Below, in pieces: positions 1 through 8,835 of a stretch of DNA of 51,162 nucleotides. This DNA is from Bacilli bacterium (GTDB lineage Bacteria > Bacillota_I > Bacilli_A > RFN20 > CAG-826): NCBI GenBank assembly GCA_024399115.1, contig JAKSHZ010000010.1, positions 1 to 51,162 of the forward strand, written 5' to 3'. The position numbers and the translations under genes are program-made. The notes under the pieces are model-generated. The model made no database searches. It was given only the letters and a program-made list of their open reading frames with translations, and had not been told where the DNA came from. Within the stretch, counting starts at the first letter, position 1. Every line of letters begins with the position of its first letter.

Positions 1-655
<655 letters not shown>

Positions 656-780
656 TCTTAAGATTTTTACTAAGAGTAAAAAACAAAAATAAAATTTAGC
701 GCAAATAAGTGTTAACAAAGAAAGAATCATGTGGTAATATTCAGTTTTGAGAGAACAATTACTCTCTCTATTTTAAAAAA

Positions 781-890
781 AGTCTGGTGGTGATGGCGCG
801 GTGGACACACCTGTTCCCATACCGAACACAGAAGTTAAGCACCGTAGTGGCGACGATATCCGTAAGGACAAAATAGCGAGCCGCCGGGCT
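781..890 (+). rRNA. 5S ribosomal RNA
   Basis: The terminal helix pairs 781-790 with 881-890 (with G-U wobbles), and the internal CCCATACCGAACACAGAAGTT typical of 5S lies near 815-836. The length of 110 nt is on the short side but in range. A T-run at 890-896 directly after the closing helix probably terminates the rRNA operon. Confidence 0.95.
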
Positions 891-918
891 TTTTTTATTT
901 CCGGCAAAAATTAAAACT

Positions 919-947
919 TTGACAATAAATCATTATATATGTAAAAT
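919..947 (+). promoter_or_regulatory. Promoter between 5S rRNA and fakA
   Basis: A TTGACA at 919-924 is followed by a 17-bp spacer and TAAAAT at 942-947, giving a predicted start near 954. A second candidate -10, TAATAT at 1004-1009, would put the transcript start at the fakA ATG itself (1016). The only purine-rich run between them, AAAGG at 981-985, is about 30 bases from the ATG, too far for a normal ribosome site. Confidence 0.65.
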
Positions 948-1015
948 AAGGCAGATACTTTTTAGTATCGTTTAGATTTGAAAGGTAATAATAGCAATAT
1001 TATTAATATATACAT

Positions 1016-2686
1016 ATGAAAACAATTAACGGCCAAACACTAAAGAAAATCTTTATTAGTGGTAGCAATAATTTATATAACTTTTATCCAGAAATTGACG
1101 CATTAAACGTCTTCCCTGTACCAGATGGTGATACAGGCATGAACATGAATTTAACTCTTTCAAGTGGTTGCAAAGAGATCAAAAATAACGATAGTGAATC
1201 AGCTTATGCAATTGCAAAAAGCTTTTCTCGTGGATTACTTATGGGCGCTAGAGGAAATAGTGGTGTTATCACTAGCCAAATTTTCCGTGGATTCGCTGAA
1301 GGACTCCAAAATATTGATGAATTAACAGTAAAAGATCTCTCAGAAGCTTTTGAAAATGGCGTTAGAGTAGCATATAAAGCAGTTGTTAAGCCTGTTGAAG
1401 GTACAATTCTTACAGTTATTAGAGAAGCAAGCGCTTTATTAGCAGAACAAGTTAGATCATCTATGTCTTTTGAAAAGGCATTTGAAATATTAATTAAAGA
1501 AGCAAAAGCTTCTTTGGAAAGAACTCCAAATCTTCTCCCAGTTCTTAAAAAAGCTGGCGTTATCGACTCTGGTGGTGCTGGTTTAGTCAAGATTTTAGAA
1601 GGTATGAGAAGCGCATTAGTTGGTAAAGATGTCGAAAGAACATTAAATAGTGCTTTCGCTCAAGAAACTACAATTACTGCTGCTGGTGCTTCTATGGAAG
1701 AGGAAGAATTTGGTTATTGTACTGAATTTATCATGGAATTAGGCCCTGATTCAGTTAAAGCTCCATTTGATGAAGCATCATTTACACAAGCTTTAAGTGA
1801 TCTCGGAACTTCATTAGTTGTCGTTAGAGATGAAGAAATCGTTAAGGTTCACGTTCACACAATGACACCAGGTGATGCACTTAATTATGCTCAACAATTT
1901 GGTGAATTCTTAAAGCTCAAGATTGAAAACATGACAGAACAACATCACGCACTTGTTTCAGGCGGTGAAGTTACTGTTACGGAGGATTTAGTTAAAGAGC
2001 CAGAAAACTCTCTTGAAAGAACTAAAAATGCTATTATTGCCGTATCTAGTGGTGCTGGTATCGACGCTTTATTTAAAGAATTAGGTGTTAAGGTCATCGT
2101 TAAGGGTGGTCAAACAATGAATCCTAGTAGCGAAGACTTCTTAAACGCAATCAAAAAAGCAAATGCTGAGAATATTTATATTCTCCCAAATAACTCAAAT
2201 ATCGTAATGGCTGCAAACCAAGCTAAAGATTTAGTTAATGATATCGCTAATGTTTACGTTGTTCCATCAAAGACAATCCCTCAAGGCGTTAGCGCTGCTT
2301 CAATGTTCTATGAAGATGCTGATGGTGAAGAAAACTTCAACAACATGAGCTCAGCATTACAAAATGTTAAATCAGGTGAAATTACATTCGCTGTTAGAAA
2401 TACAGAAATCGATGGCGTTAGCGTTAAGAAAGATGACTTTATTGGTATCTTTGATAAGAGCTTAGTTACTGATCAAAGTAGTAAAGTTAACGCAACAACT
2501 ACTTTATTAGACAAGATGATTGACGAAGATGAAAATTCAATCATTACAATTCTTGTAGGACAAGATGTAACAGCAGAAGAAAAACAACAAGTTGTTGATT
2601 ATATCAATGAAAAATATCCAGACTTCGATGTTGATCTAAGAGATGGAAAACAACCTGTTTATTCATTCTTAATTGGTGTTGAATAG
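1016..2686 (+). CDS. fakA: Fatty acid kinase ATP-binding subunit FakA (YloV/DAK2-type)
   Basis: The 556-residue protein matches the FakA/YloV architecture. The N-terminal DhaL-type kinase domain has the PVPDGDTG motif at 34-41, whose aspartates bind Mg-ATP, then GARGNSG near 79 and DSGGAGL near 187. A middle domain has KVHVHT near 278, and a DegV-like C-terminal half has PNNSNI near 395. In the known family FakA phosphorylates fatty acids presented by a DegV-type FakB, feeding exogenous fatty acids into phospholipids; no FakB gene is visible here. It sits alone between 5S rRNA and a terminator. The start has no Shine-Dalgarno sequence and may be leaderless. Confidence 0.9.
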   Translation: MKTINGQTLKKIFISGSNNLYNFYPEIDALNVFPVPDGDTGMNMNLTLSSGCKEIKNNDSESAYAIAKSFSRGLLMGARGNSGVITSQIFRGFAEGLQNIDELTVKDLSEAFENGVRVAYKAVVKPVEGTILTVIREASALLAEQVRSSMSFEKAFEILIKEAKASLERTPNLLPVLKKAGVIDSGGAGLVKILEGMRSALVGKDVERTLNSAFAQETTITAAGASMEEEEFGYCTEFIMELGPDSVKAPFDEASFTQALSDLGTSLVVVRDEEIVKVHVHTMTPGDALNYAQQFGEFLKLKIENMTEQHHALVSGGEVTVTEDLVKEPENSLERTKNAIIAVSSGAGIDALFKELGVKVIVKGGQTMNPSSEDFLNAIKKANAENIYILPNNSNIVMAANQAKDLVNDIANVYVVPSKTIPQGVSAASMFYEDADGEENFNNMSSALQNVKSGEITFAVRNTEIDGVSVKKDDFIGIFDKSLVTDQSSKVNATTTLLDKMIDEDENSIITILVGQDVTAEEKQQVVDYINEKYPDFDVDLRDGKQPVYSFLIGVE

Positions 2687-2691
2687 AAAAT

Positions 2692-2715
2692 AAGCTGAGA
2701 AATCAGCTTTTTCTT
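2692..2715 (+). terminator. Intrinsic terminator after fakA
   Basis: Stem AAGCTGA (2692-2698)/TCAGCTT (2703-2709) with a GAAA tetraloop, followed by a T-rich tail. It starts five bases after the fakA stop codon. Confidence 0.85.
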
Positions 2716-2784
2716 TACTTAAAATTTTCTTAAATTTCAGCGTGTCTCTTAACTTTATAGATGCGCTTTTTAATTATAGAAATT

Positions 2785-2850
2785 TGTTAAAATGTGGGTT
2801 AAAAATAGCGGTTGAGATTTCTGACTTATTAAATCAGAGAAATTTCTTAA
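2785..2850 (+). promoter_or_regulatory. Candidate rnc promoter and long leader hairpin
   Basis: An extended -10, TG-T-TAAAAT (2785-2793), lacks a good -35 and would start transcription near 2800, leaving a leader of about 160 bases before rnc. In that leader 2812-2824 pairs with 2834-2850 through a roughly 13-bp stem with two small bulges and an A+T loop. There is no T-tract after it, so it does not look like a terminator. A role in control of rnc is inference. Confidence 0.45.
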
Positions 2851-2959
2851 CAAAAATTTATTATTTATTTCTCAATTTTTCTCTAGATTTATTAAGTAAT
2901 CTTTTTTATTAATAAATTTATTAATATTCGTGTATTATATAAAAAAGGAGAAATGATAC

Positions 2960-3643
2960 ATGATTAATGTTGATGAATTAAAAAAAGTATTAAACATAGA
3001 TATCAATGATGCATCATATTACGAACTCGCCTTTACTCATCCTTCTTGTAACGGAGACGCTAAAACTAAACATAGCGATTACGAAAGATTGGAGTTTATT
3101 GGAGACGCAGTTCTTGGATTTGTATGCGGAGATTTAATCTATAAGAATCACCCTGAAATGAACGAGGGTATTTTATCTAAAATGAGAAGCTATTTAGTAA
3201 GAAAAGAAAGTCTTTCTAATTATGCAAGAAAGATGCATCTAGCGGACTATATTAAAGTGGGACATTCCATTACAAAGACTGCAATTTTTTCTTCAAATAA
3301 AATCTTAGAAGACGTTTTTGAAGCCCTTGTTGGTGCAATTTATGAAGATAAAGGTTTTGAAGTAGTATATAACTACTTAAAAAACATTTTTTTGAATGAC
3401 ATTTTAACTCTTGATGTTGATGTTTTAACTGACTATAAATCTAAACTTCAGGAATTAATGCAATCTGAACAAAGAGAAGCAGTTTCTTACGTAACAATTA
3501 ATGAAACTGGACCAGCTCATAGCAAGACATTTACAGTTAATGTTCTATATAACGGAATCGTATTAGGTACTGGTTCTGGAAAAAGCAAAAAAGAAGCAGA
3601 AGAAAACGCTGCTAAATCTGCATTAGATAAGGGAATTATTTAA
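2960..3643 (+). CDS. rnc: Ribonuclease III
   Basis: At 227 aa this is normal length for bacterial RNase III, which cleaves double-stranded RNA in rRNA and mRNA maturation. The catalytic domain has the signature ERLEFIGDA at 42-50 with D49, and EDVFEALVG at 117-125 with E121, both Mg-binding residues. A C-terminal dsRNA-binding domain spans about 157-226. The start is fixed by AAAGGAG at 2944-2950. ftsY begins one base after the stop. In Bacillus smc lies between rnc and ftsY; it is absent here. The leader hairpin upstream is a plausible substrate for its own product, as known for E. coli rnc, but that is inference. Confidence 0.95.
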   Translation: MINVDELKKVLNIDINDASYYELAFTHPSCNGDAKTKHSDYERLEFIGDAVLGFVCGDLIYKNHPEMNEGILSKMRSYLVRKESLSNYARKMHLADYIKVGHSITKTAIFSSNKILEDVFEALVGAIYEDKGFEVVYNYLKNIFLNDILTLDVDVLTDYKSKLQELMQSEQREAVSYVTINETGPAHSKTFTVNVLYNGIVLGTGSGKSKKEAEENAAKSALDKGII

Positions 3644-3644
3644 G

Positions 3645-4607
3645 ATGGGATTAATATCATTTTTAAAGGAAAAATTTTCTAAAAAAGATAATGGAAAATA
3701 TAACAATGGTCTTGAGAAATCTAGATCAGCTTTTTCCAAGAAACTTAATGATTTAGGAAAGAAGTATAAAAAAGTTAATGAGGATTATTTTTCTGAATTG
3801 GAAGAAATTCTTATTGAGGCTGATGTAGGTGTAAATTTAACTTTACAAACAATCGATGAACTTTTAACAAAAGCAAAGAAAGAAAAAATCAATGATTATG
3901 AAGAGCTCAACAGCGCTCTTATTGATATTCTTTTCAGTAACTATACAAACGATACAGATTTACCAACAGAAATTAATTTTGATGGCGATTTACCAACTGT
4001 TGCCTTAATTGTTGGTGTTAATGGTGTAGGTAAAACTACTTCTATTGCAAAACTTGCTAATAGATATAAAAACGCTGGTAAAAAGGTTCTCTTAGTTGCT
4101 GGCGATACATTTAGAGCTGGTGCAACTGAGCAACTCGCTTTATGGGGAGATAGACTCGGATTAGACGTTATTGTAGGAAAAGAAAATTCGGATCCAAGTA
4201 GTGTAGTTTATGATGGAGTCTATAAAGCTGTAAAAGAAAACTACGATTTAGTTCTTGTTGATACAGCAGGACGTCTACAAAACAAAAATAATTTAATGAT
4301 GGAATTAGAAAAGATCAAAAGAGTCATTGGCAAGTTAGTTCCTAATGGCCCTCAAGAAACTTTCTTAATTTTAGATGCAACAACTGGTCAAAATGGTGTA
4401 GTACAAGCAAAGGCTTTCAATGAAGTTACTAAAATTACAGGTGTTGTTATTACAAAGATGGATGGAACTAGTAAAGGTGGTATCATCCTTGCAATTAAAA
4501 ACGAACTCAATATTCCGGTTAGATTTATTGGTTTAGGCGAAAAAATGGATGACTTAGAAATATTCGATTTAGAAAAATATCTCTATGGTCTCTGTATTGG
4601 TGAATAA
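3645..4607 (+). CDS. ftsY: Signal recognition particle receptor FtsY
   Basis: This 320-aa SRP GTPase docks the SRP-ribosome complex at the membrane. A short basic N-terminus replaces the long acidic A domain of E. coli. The N domain covers about 25-110. The G domain has G1 GVNGVGKTT at 124-132, the insertion-box motif DTFRAGA at 154-160, DTAGR at 206-210 and TKMDG near 270. It starts one base after the rnc stop and is followed by ylxM and ffh, so three SRP-pathway genes form one transcript. Confidence 0.95.
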   Translation: MGLISFLKEKFSKKDNGKYNNGLEKSRSAFSKKLNDLGKKYKKVNEDYFSELEEILIEADVGVNLTLQTIDELLTKAKKEKINDYEELNSALIDILFSNYTNDTDLPTEINFDGDLPTVALIVGVNGVGKTTSIAKLANRYKNAGKKVLLVAGDTFRAGATEQLALWGDRLGLDVIVGKENSDPSSVVYDGVYKAVKENYDLVLVDTAGRLQNKNNLMMELEKIKRVIGKLVPNGPQETFLILDATTGQNGVVQAKAFNEVTKITGVVITKMDGTSKGGIILAIKNELNIPVRFIGLGEKMDDLEIFDLEKYLYGLCIGE

Positions 4608-4608
4608 T

Positions 4609-4923
4609 ATGGAAAAGTTAGAAAAAGCAATCAGGTACAATGAACTGCTCCATATTTATGGCTCGCTATTGAGTGAAACTCAAAAAGATATAGCAACTTC
4701 CTACTTTGAATACGATTTATCTTTATCAGAAATTGCTGAAGAAAAAGGCATATCAAGAGCAGCAGTAGAAGACGCAGTAAAGAAGTCCATGAGCAAACTT
4801 GATCAACTTGAAAACTCACTTCATATATTAGAAAACAACAAGTCAATCGAAGAAATCATCAAAGATTTAGACGATGAGACTAAAGAAAAAATTGAAAAGG
4901 TATTAAACAATTATGGCATTTGA
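4609..4923 (+). CDS. ylxM: YlxM/UPF0122 helix-turn-helix protein, SRP-associated
   Basis: The 104-aa protein has the YlxM pattern: a sigma-70 region 4-like helix-turn-helix with LSLSEIAEEKGISRAAVEDAV in the first half and a helical C-terminus. In streptococci and other Firmicutes YlxM modulates SRP assembly. The ATG at 4609, one base after the ftsY TAA, is preferred to an upstream in-frame GTG because GGTGA (4599-4603) gives suitable spacing and residues align with the family from there. It ends in TGA overlapping ffh by 11 bases, one of only four TGA stops in this window, all in overlaps. Confidence 0.88.
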   Translation: MEKLEKAIRYNELLHIYGSLLSETQKDIATSYFEYDLSLSEIAEEKGISRAAVEDAVKKSMSKLDQLENSLHILENNKSIEEIIKDLDDETKEKIEKVLNNYGI

Positions 4924-6304
4924 TTCATTAACAGATAAATTATCGAATATATTTAAAAGACTTCGTGGACAAGCAAGAATCACTGAATCCAACATTGATG
5001 AAATGCTTAAAGAAATCCGCATCGCTTTACTAGAAGCTGATGTTAATTTCAAAGTTGTTAAAAATTTCTTAGAAAACGTAAAGCAAAAAGCAATTGGTCA
5101 AGATGTAGTTGGAAAGATTAATCCTAGCCAACTCATTGTTAAAATTGTTCATGACGAAATCGTAGATCTTTTAGGTGGAACTGATTGCGAACTCAATGTT
5201 AAAAAGTCACCTTCAACAATTATGTTAGTTGGTTTACAAGGTACTGGTAAAACAACAACCGCAGCAAAACTTGCAAATTTCTTAAAAAATAAACAAAAAA
5301 AGAAAGTTTTATTAACTGCTTGTGACGTTTATAGACCTGCAGCTATTGATCAATTAGGTCAACTCGCAAAATCAATTGGCGTAGACATGTTCACAATGGG
5401 AACATCTGTATCACCAGTTGAAATTTCTTTAAAAGCAAAGCAAAAAGCAATTGACGAAGACTACGATGTAGTAATCATCGATACTGCTGGTCGATTAAGT
5501 ATCGATGAGCAATTAATGGAAGAACTGACATTAATTAAAAAAGCAGTCAATCCAGAAGAAGTGTTCTTCTTAGTTGATAGTGCTTCTGGTCAAGATACTT
5601 ATAACACTGCAAATATCTTCAACGAAAAAGTTGGATTGACTGGTTTTATCATGTCTAAGTTTGATGGCGATGCTCGTGGTGGTTCAGCTTTATCAATTAG
5701 ATACTTAACTCACTTACCAATTAAATTCATCGGTGTTGGTGAAAAAGTTGGGGACTTAGATATTTTCCATCCAGATAGAATGGCTGACAGAATTCTTGGA
5801 ATGGGCGACGTTGTTACTTTAGTTGAAAAAGCTCAAGAACAATTCGATGAAAAAGAAGCTAAGAAAACTGTTAATAAAATGCTTAATGGATCATTTAATT
5901 TGGATGATATGCTTGCACAAATGAAACAAGTAAATAAGCTTGGTTCACTCGGTGGCATTTTAAAACTTATTCCAGGTATGCCTAAAATTACACCTGAACA
6001 ACAGGCTTATGCAGAAAAAGAAATGAGAACTTTTGAAATTGTTATTAACTCAATGACAAAAGAAGAAAGACAACATCCAGAAATCTTAAAATTCTCAAGA
6101 AAACAAAGAATTTGCTTAGGTAGCGGAAAAACTATGCAAGACATCAATAAAGTTTTGAAAAAGTATGAACAATCAAAACAAATGATGGAACAAATGGCTA
6201 AAATGAGAAAAAACGGTGGGGGAGGATTCCCTGGAAATTTCCCTGGTGGAGGCTTCCCAGGAGGAGGATTCCCTGGAAATTTCCCTGGTGGATTTGGAAG
6301 ATAA
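4913..6304 (+). CDS. ffh: Signal recognition particle protein Ffh (SRP54)
   Basis: The 463-aa SRP GTPase has the N domain at 1-90 and a G domain with G1 GLQGTGKTT at 107-115, DTAGR near 190 and SKFDGDARGG near 250. The methionine-rich M domain contains SRKQRICLGSG near 395, the RNA-binding turn. It binds signal peptides on ribosomes with 4.5S/SRP RNA (not seen here). The last 30 residues are an unusual Gly/Phe/Pro tail, GGFPGNFPGG repeated, encoded by a perfect 30-bp direct repeat. It overlaps ylxM by 11 bases, implying coupled translation, and ends at a bidirectional terminator. Confidence 0.96.
   Translation: MAFDSLTDKLSNIFKRLRGQARITESNIDEMLKEIRIALLEADVNFKVVKNFLENVKQKAIGQDVVGKINPSQLIVKIVHDEIVDLLGGTDCELNVKKSPSTIMLVGLQGTGKTTTAAKLANFLKNKQKKKVLLTACDVYRPAAIDQLGQLAKSIGVDMFTMGTSVSPVEISLKAKQKAIDEDYDVVIIDTAGRLSIDEQLMEELTLIKKAVNPEEVFFLVDSASGQDTYNTANIFNEKVGLTGFIMSKFDGDARGGSALSIRYLTHLPIKFIGVGEKVGDLDIFHPDRMADRILGMGDVVTLVEKAQEQFDEKEAKKTVNKMLNGSFNLDDMLAQMKQVNKLGSLGGILKLIPGMPKITPEQQAYAEKEMRTFEIVINSMTKEERQHPEILKFSRKQRICLGSGKTMQDINKVLKKYEQSKQMMEQMAKMRKNGGGGFPGNFPGGGFPGGGFPGNFPGGFGR
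6221..6292 (+). repeat. 30-bp direct repeat inside the ffh 3' end
   Basis: Positions 6221-6250 and 6263-6292 are identical over 30 bp with a 42-bp period. Each copy contains the palindrome GGAAATTTCC and encodes GGFPGNFPGG. A tandem duplication in the C-terminal tail is the simplest origin; repeat number may vary between strains. Confidence 0.9.
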
Positions 6305-6332
6305 AAAAATTGGTTCGCGTGAACCAATTTTT
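6305..6332. terminator. Bidirectional terminator between ffh and trmD
   Basis: A perfect 12-bp stem (6305-6316 with 6321-6332), GCGT loop, with A-run and T-run flanks, serves convergent transcripts. It starts right after the ffh TAA and includes the end of trmD on the other strand. Confidence 0.9.
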
Positions 6333-7104
6333 ATTTTATAAACTTTTTGCCTTTTTCGATGGCTTTTGTTTCCCAATCTCCTACGACTCCGTCATCTAAT
6401 TCTTTAATTAGTTTTTTATCTTGTTTTGATAGATCTAATTTATTAAATAAGTCTGGACGTTTTTCTCTAGTTTCTTTTAGAGATTGTTTTCTACGCCATT
6501 TTTTGATTGCTTCATGATTTCCTGAGTATAAAACATCAGGGATCTTTTGACCTTCAAATTCATAAGGCTCAGTAAACTGAGGATATTCGAGACATCCATC
6601 TTCAAAAGTCTCTTCTTCAATACTTTCGTTAGCGATTGCTCCATCGAGTAATCTAACAACAGAATCAACAATAGTCATTGCCCCAATTTCTCCGCCTGTG
6701 AGAATGTAATCTCCGATAGAAATGAAGCCATCGACATATTTATTTACTCTTTCGTCTATTCCTTCGTAGTGTCCGCAAAGTAAGACTAAGTCTTTAATCT
6801 CGTCTTTAATTTTATGAGCAAAACTTTGGGAATAAGTCTCTCCTTTTGGAGAAAGCATAAATACTTTACTTTCATCGGTGGTGTTAGCTTTTAAAGCGTC
6901 AATGATTGGTTGGCACTTCATAATTAATCCAGCACCTCCACCTACAGGGGCACTATCTACGCGACCATATTTATCAGTAGTGTAGTCTCTAATGTTAACA
7001 AGTTTAATTTCTACTGCGCCTTTTGCAATAGCTCTTTTAATAATTGAGTTTTCTAAGATTCCAGTAAACATTTCTGGAAATAATGTAAGAATAGTTATTC
7101 TCAT
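6331..7104 (-). CDS. trmD: tRNA (guanine-N1)-methyltransferase TrmD
   Basis: TrmD methylates G37 of tRNAs reading CNN and some other codons, preventing +1 frameshifting. The 257-aa product shows the family N-terminus MRITILTLFPEMF, the knot segments LLCGHYEGIDERV (AdoMet binding) and GDYILTGGEIGAM, and the C-terminal tRNA-binding part VLYSGNHEAIKKWR. Its ATG overlaps the rimM TGA (ATGA). It is the last gene of the minus-strand rpsP-khpA-rimM-trmD block and its stop codon lies in the bidirectional terminator. Confidence 0.95.
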   Translation of the reverse strand: MRITILTLFPEMFTGILENSIIKRAIAKGAVEIKLVNIRDYTTDKYGRVDSAPVGGGAGLIMKCQPIIDALKANTTDESKVFMLSPKGETYSQSFAHKIKDEIKDLVLLCGHYEGIDERVNKYVDGFISIGDYILTGGEIGAMTIVDSVVRLLDGAIANESIEEETFEDGCLEYPQFTEPYEFEGQKIPDVLYSGNHEAIKKWRRKQSLKETREKRPDLFNKLDLSKQDKKLIKELDDGVVGDWETKAIEKGKKFIK

Positions 7105-7604
7105 AACATTCCATCCCAGAGAACGACATCGATCTCAGATTTTTCGAGTGATACACTCTTAATAAACTCTTTAATAAATGGCACGAAGAATTCTTTTCCT
7201 TGGTTTGATTTTACTCTAAGAGTAATTTGAGCTGGGAATTCTTCAACTTTAACGACTTTTCCAACGATTTTTCCATTACTGACAACATTACATTTTTCTA
7301 AGTCAGAGAAGTAATAGTAACCAGCTTCTAAATCGTCGGTTTTATCTACCAATAAAGAATATGACTTATAAGAATCCGCTTCTTCCTTAGTTGTGATTTC
7401 TTCAAACTTTACAAAATCGATTTCGCCTGAATGTCTAAAAGAAGAAACTGTGAGTTCCTTTACGATATTCTCTTCTTTGTCAGCAAGATAAATTACGTTA
7501 CCTTTAACATATCTTTTTTCAGACATGTTTGTTTTAGAAAGAACTTTCATAGTTCCGTCTAAAGAGAATGATGAGATGACGTAACCAAGTAATAATTTTT
7601 CCAT
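7101..7604 (-). CDS. rimM: Ribosome maturation factor RimM
   Basis: This 167-aa 30S assembly factor binds S19 and helps 16S 3' domain maturation. The N-terminal beta barrel begins LLLGYVISSFSLDGTMKV, and the C-terminal PRC-barrel contains YYYFSDLE near 97 and FFVPFIKEFI near 140. It overlaps trmD by four bases (ATGA) and ends with TGA. It lies 25 bases downstream of khpA in the operon. Confidence 0.92.
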   Translation of the reverse strand: MEKLLLGYVISSFSLDGTMKVLSKTNMSEKRYVKGNVIYLADKEENIVKELTVSSFRHSGEIDFVKFEEITTKEEADSYKSYSLLVDKTDDLEAGYYYFSDLEKCNVVSNGKIVGKVVKVEEFPAQITLRVKSNQGKEFFVPFIKEFIKSVSLEKSEIDVVLWDGML

Positions 7605-7629
7605 AGTTTCTAGAGTTTAAAAAAGAGGA

Positions 7630-7893
7630 TTAATCCTCTTTAATATCTTCATCAAATGATTCGAATTTGACGTGAACGTGAATATTTTCACTTTTACCAG
7701 CAACGGAGACAATTTCTCTAATTGAGTTTGCGATAATACCGCGTCTTCCAATTAAACGAGCTGTGTCGTTTTTTTCTGCTGCGATGAGGATTGTTAAATC
7801 TTTATCGCTATCTTCGTTGAGTCTAATAAGGACTGAGTCAGGTTCTTCAATAATTGGATCGATTAATGAATGAATAATTTTCTCGTAGTCCAT
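7630..7893 (-). CDS. khpA: KH-domain RNA-binding protein KhpA (YlqC)
   Basis: At 87 aa it is a stand-alone type II KH domain with the RNA-binding loop GRRG at 49-52 (RLIGRRGIIANSIREIV). In Firmicutes KhpA pairs with KhpB/Jag and affects cell envelope gene expression and cell length. Its position between rpsP and rimM matches Bacillus ylqC. It is nine bases from rpsP. Confidence 0.92.
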   Translation of the reverse strand: MDYEKIIHSLIDPIIEEPDSVLIRLNEDSDKDLTILIAAEKNDTARLIGRRGIIANSIREIVSVAGKSENIHVHVKFESFDEDIKED

Positions 7894-7902
7894 TTATAGG
7901 GC

Positions 7903-8178
7903 CTACTTTCCAGCTTTTTTAGCTTCGACTGCTTTAGCGTTGATACCTTTACGTGTGAACATTGATCTAACAGTATCTGATGGAGTAGCACCTGCGACTA
8001 ACCACTTAATTGCTAATTCTTCATTGATAACTGCGTTTTCAACGCCTTTTTCTGGGTCGAAGTAACCAATTTGTTCAATGTAACGGCCATCACGAGCGAA
8101 ACGTGAGTCAGCTGCTACGATACGGAAAAATGGATCTTTATGACGACCGATTCTTGTTAATCTAATTTTAACTGCCAT
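7903..8178 (-). CDS. rpsP: 30S ribosomal protein S16
   Basis: The 91-aa protein begins MAVKIRLTRIGRHKDPFFRIV, the conserved bS16 N-terminus, and is normal length. It binds 16S rRNA early in 30S assembly. The start is supported by AAGGAGG read on the minus strand (8187-8193). It is first in the minus-strand operon, driven by the strong promoter at 8206-8234. Confidence 0.97.
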   Translation of the reverse strand: MAVKIRLTRIGRHKDPFFRIVAADSRFARDGRYIEQIGYFDPEKGVENAVINEELAIKWLVAGATPSDTVRSMFTRKGINAKAVEAKKAGK

Positions 8179-8205
8179 AATCTAATCCTCCTTATGTGCT
8201 GAAAT

Positions 8206-8234
8206 ATAATATATTTATTATTAGTAGGTGTCAA
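8206..8234 (-). promoter_or_regulatory. Promoter for rpsP-khpA-rimM-trmD
   Basis: Read on the minus strand: TTGACA (8234-8229), exactly 17 bp, TATTAT (8211-8206). Start near 8199, giving a leader of about 21 bases with the AAGGAGG site. Confidence 0.88.
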
Positions 8235-8274
8235 GCATTTTTACTTAACATACCTAAATAATTGCAATTTTTAG

Positions 8275-8303
8275 TTGAAATAATACAGTTTAATTGATAT
8301 TAT
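8275..8303 (+). promoter_or_regulatory. Promoter for rplS
   Basis: TTGAAA (8275-8280), 17-bp spacer, TATTAT (8298-8303) with an extended TGA just before it. It is divergent from the rpsP promoter, with about 40 bp between the two -35 boxes. Predicted start near 8310. Confidence 0.85.
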
Positions 8304-8309
8304 CTTTTA

Positions 8310-8394
8310 GCATGCTTAAGCATGATACGGGTGCTCCGCTGTCTAGTTAGAGAATGAACATCAAGAGACAATAAATCATGGAGGCGTTGAAAGT
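8310..8394 (+). promoter_or_regulatory. Candidate L19 autoregulatory mRNA leader
   Basis: The roughly 85-base untranslated leader opens with a perfect palindrome (8311-8324, CATGCTT/AAGCATG) and then a G+C-richer segment before the GGAGG site (8380-8384). L19 leader RNAs are known in Firmicutes at this position; length and location fit, but I could not fold it against the family model. A seven-codon frame ATG-GAG...TGA at 8378-8398 overlaps the rplS ATG and may be chance. Confidence 0.4.
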
Positions 8395-8745
8395 ATGAAT
8401 AACAATTTAGTTAATGAAATTACTGCTAGCCAAATCCGCAAAGACTTACCTGAATTCAAATCAGGTGACGAAGTTAAAGTATCTGTCAGAATCGTTGAAG
8501 GTGCTAAAACTCGTTTACAAGCTTTCCAAGGCACAGTTATCTGCCGTCGCGGTGGTGGCGTTAGTGAAACGTTTACAGTTCGTAAGATGAGTTCTGGTAT
8601 TGGTGTTGAAAGAACATTCCCAGTTAACTCTCCAAATGTTGCTTCTATCGAAGTTTTACGTAGAGGTAAAGTTAGAAGAAACAAAATCACTTACATTCGT
8701 AAACTTTCTGGTAAATCTGCTAGAATTAAAGAAATTCTTAAGTAA
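8395..8745 (+). CDS. rplS: 50S ribosomal protein L19
   Basis: The 116-aa bL19 has the conserved FKSGDEVKV and [12 protein letters not shown] segments and a C-terminal [19 protein letters not shown]. It sits at the 30S-50S interface. Start ATG follows GGAGG at 8380-8384. It is monocistronic here: an intrinsic terminator follows within eight bases, separating it from lepB. Confidence 0.97.
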   Translation: MNNNLVNEITASQIRKDLPEFKSGDEVKVSVRIVEGAKTRLQAFQGTVICRRGGGVSETFTVRKMSSGIGVERTFPVNSPNVASIEVLRRGKVRRNKITYIRKLSGKSARIKEILK

Positions 8746-8752
8746 GAAAAAT

Positions 8753-8777
8753 AAGGGTTCGCAAGAATCCTTTTTTT
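8753..8777 (+). terminator. Intrinsic terminator after rplS
   Basis: Stem 8753-8760/8765-8772 (AAGGGTTC with GAATCCTT, one G-U) with a stable GCAA tetraloop, then a run of T. Confidence 0.88.
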
Positions 8778-8835
8778 GTGCTCACACGTATTGCGAATAA
8801 TATGGGGATTTCATATAATGAGGGAGAACTATTAT

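Noticed and set aside
6007..6376. Minus-strand open frames rich in Pro/Gly opposite the ffh tail
   Set aside because: Antisense shadows of the ffh repeat; they cross the terminator and lack ribosome sites.
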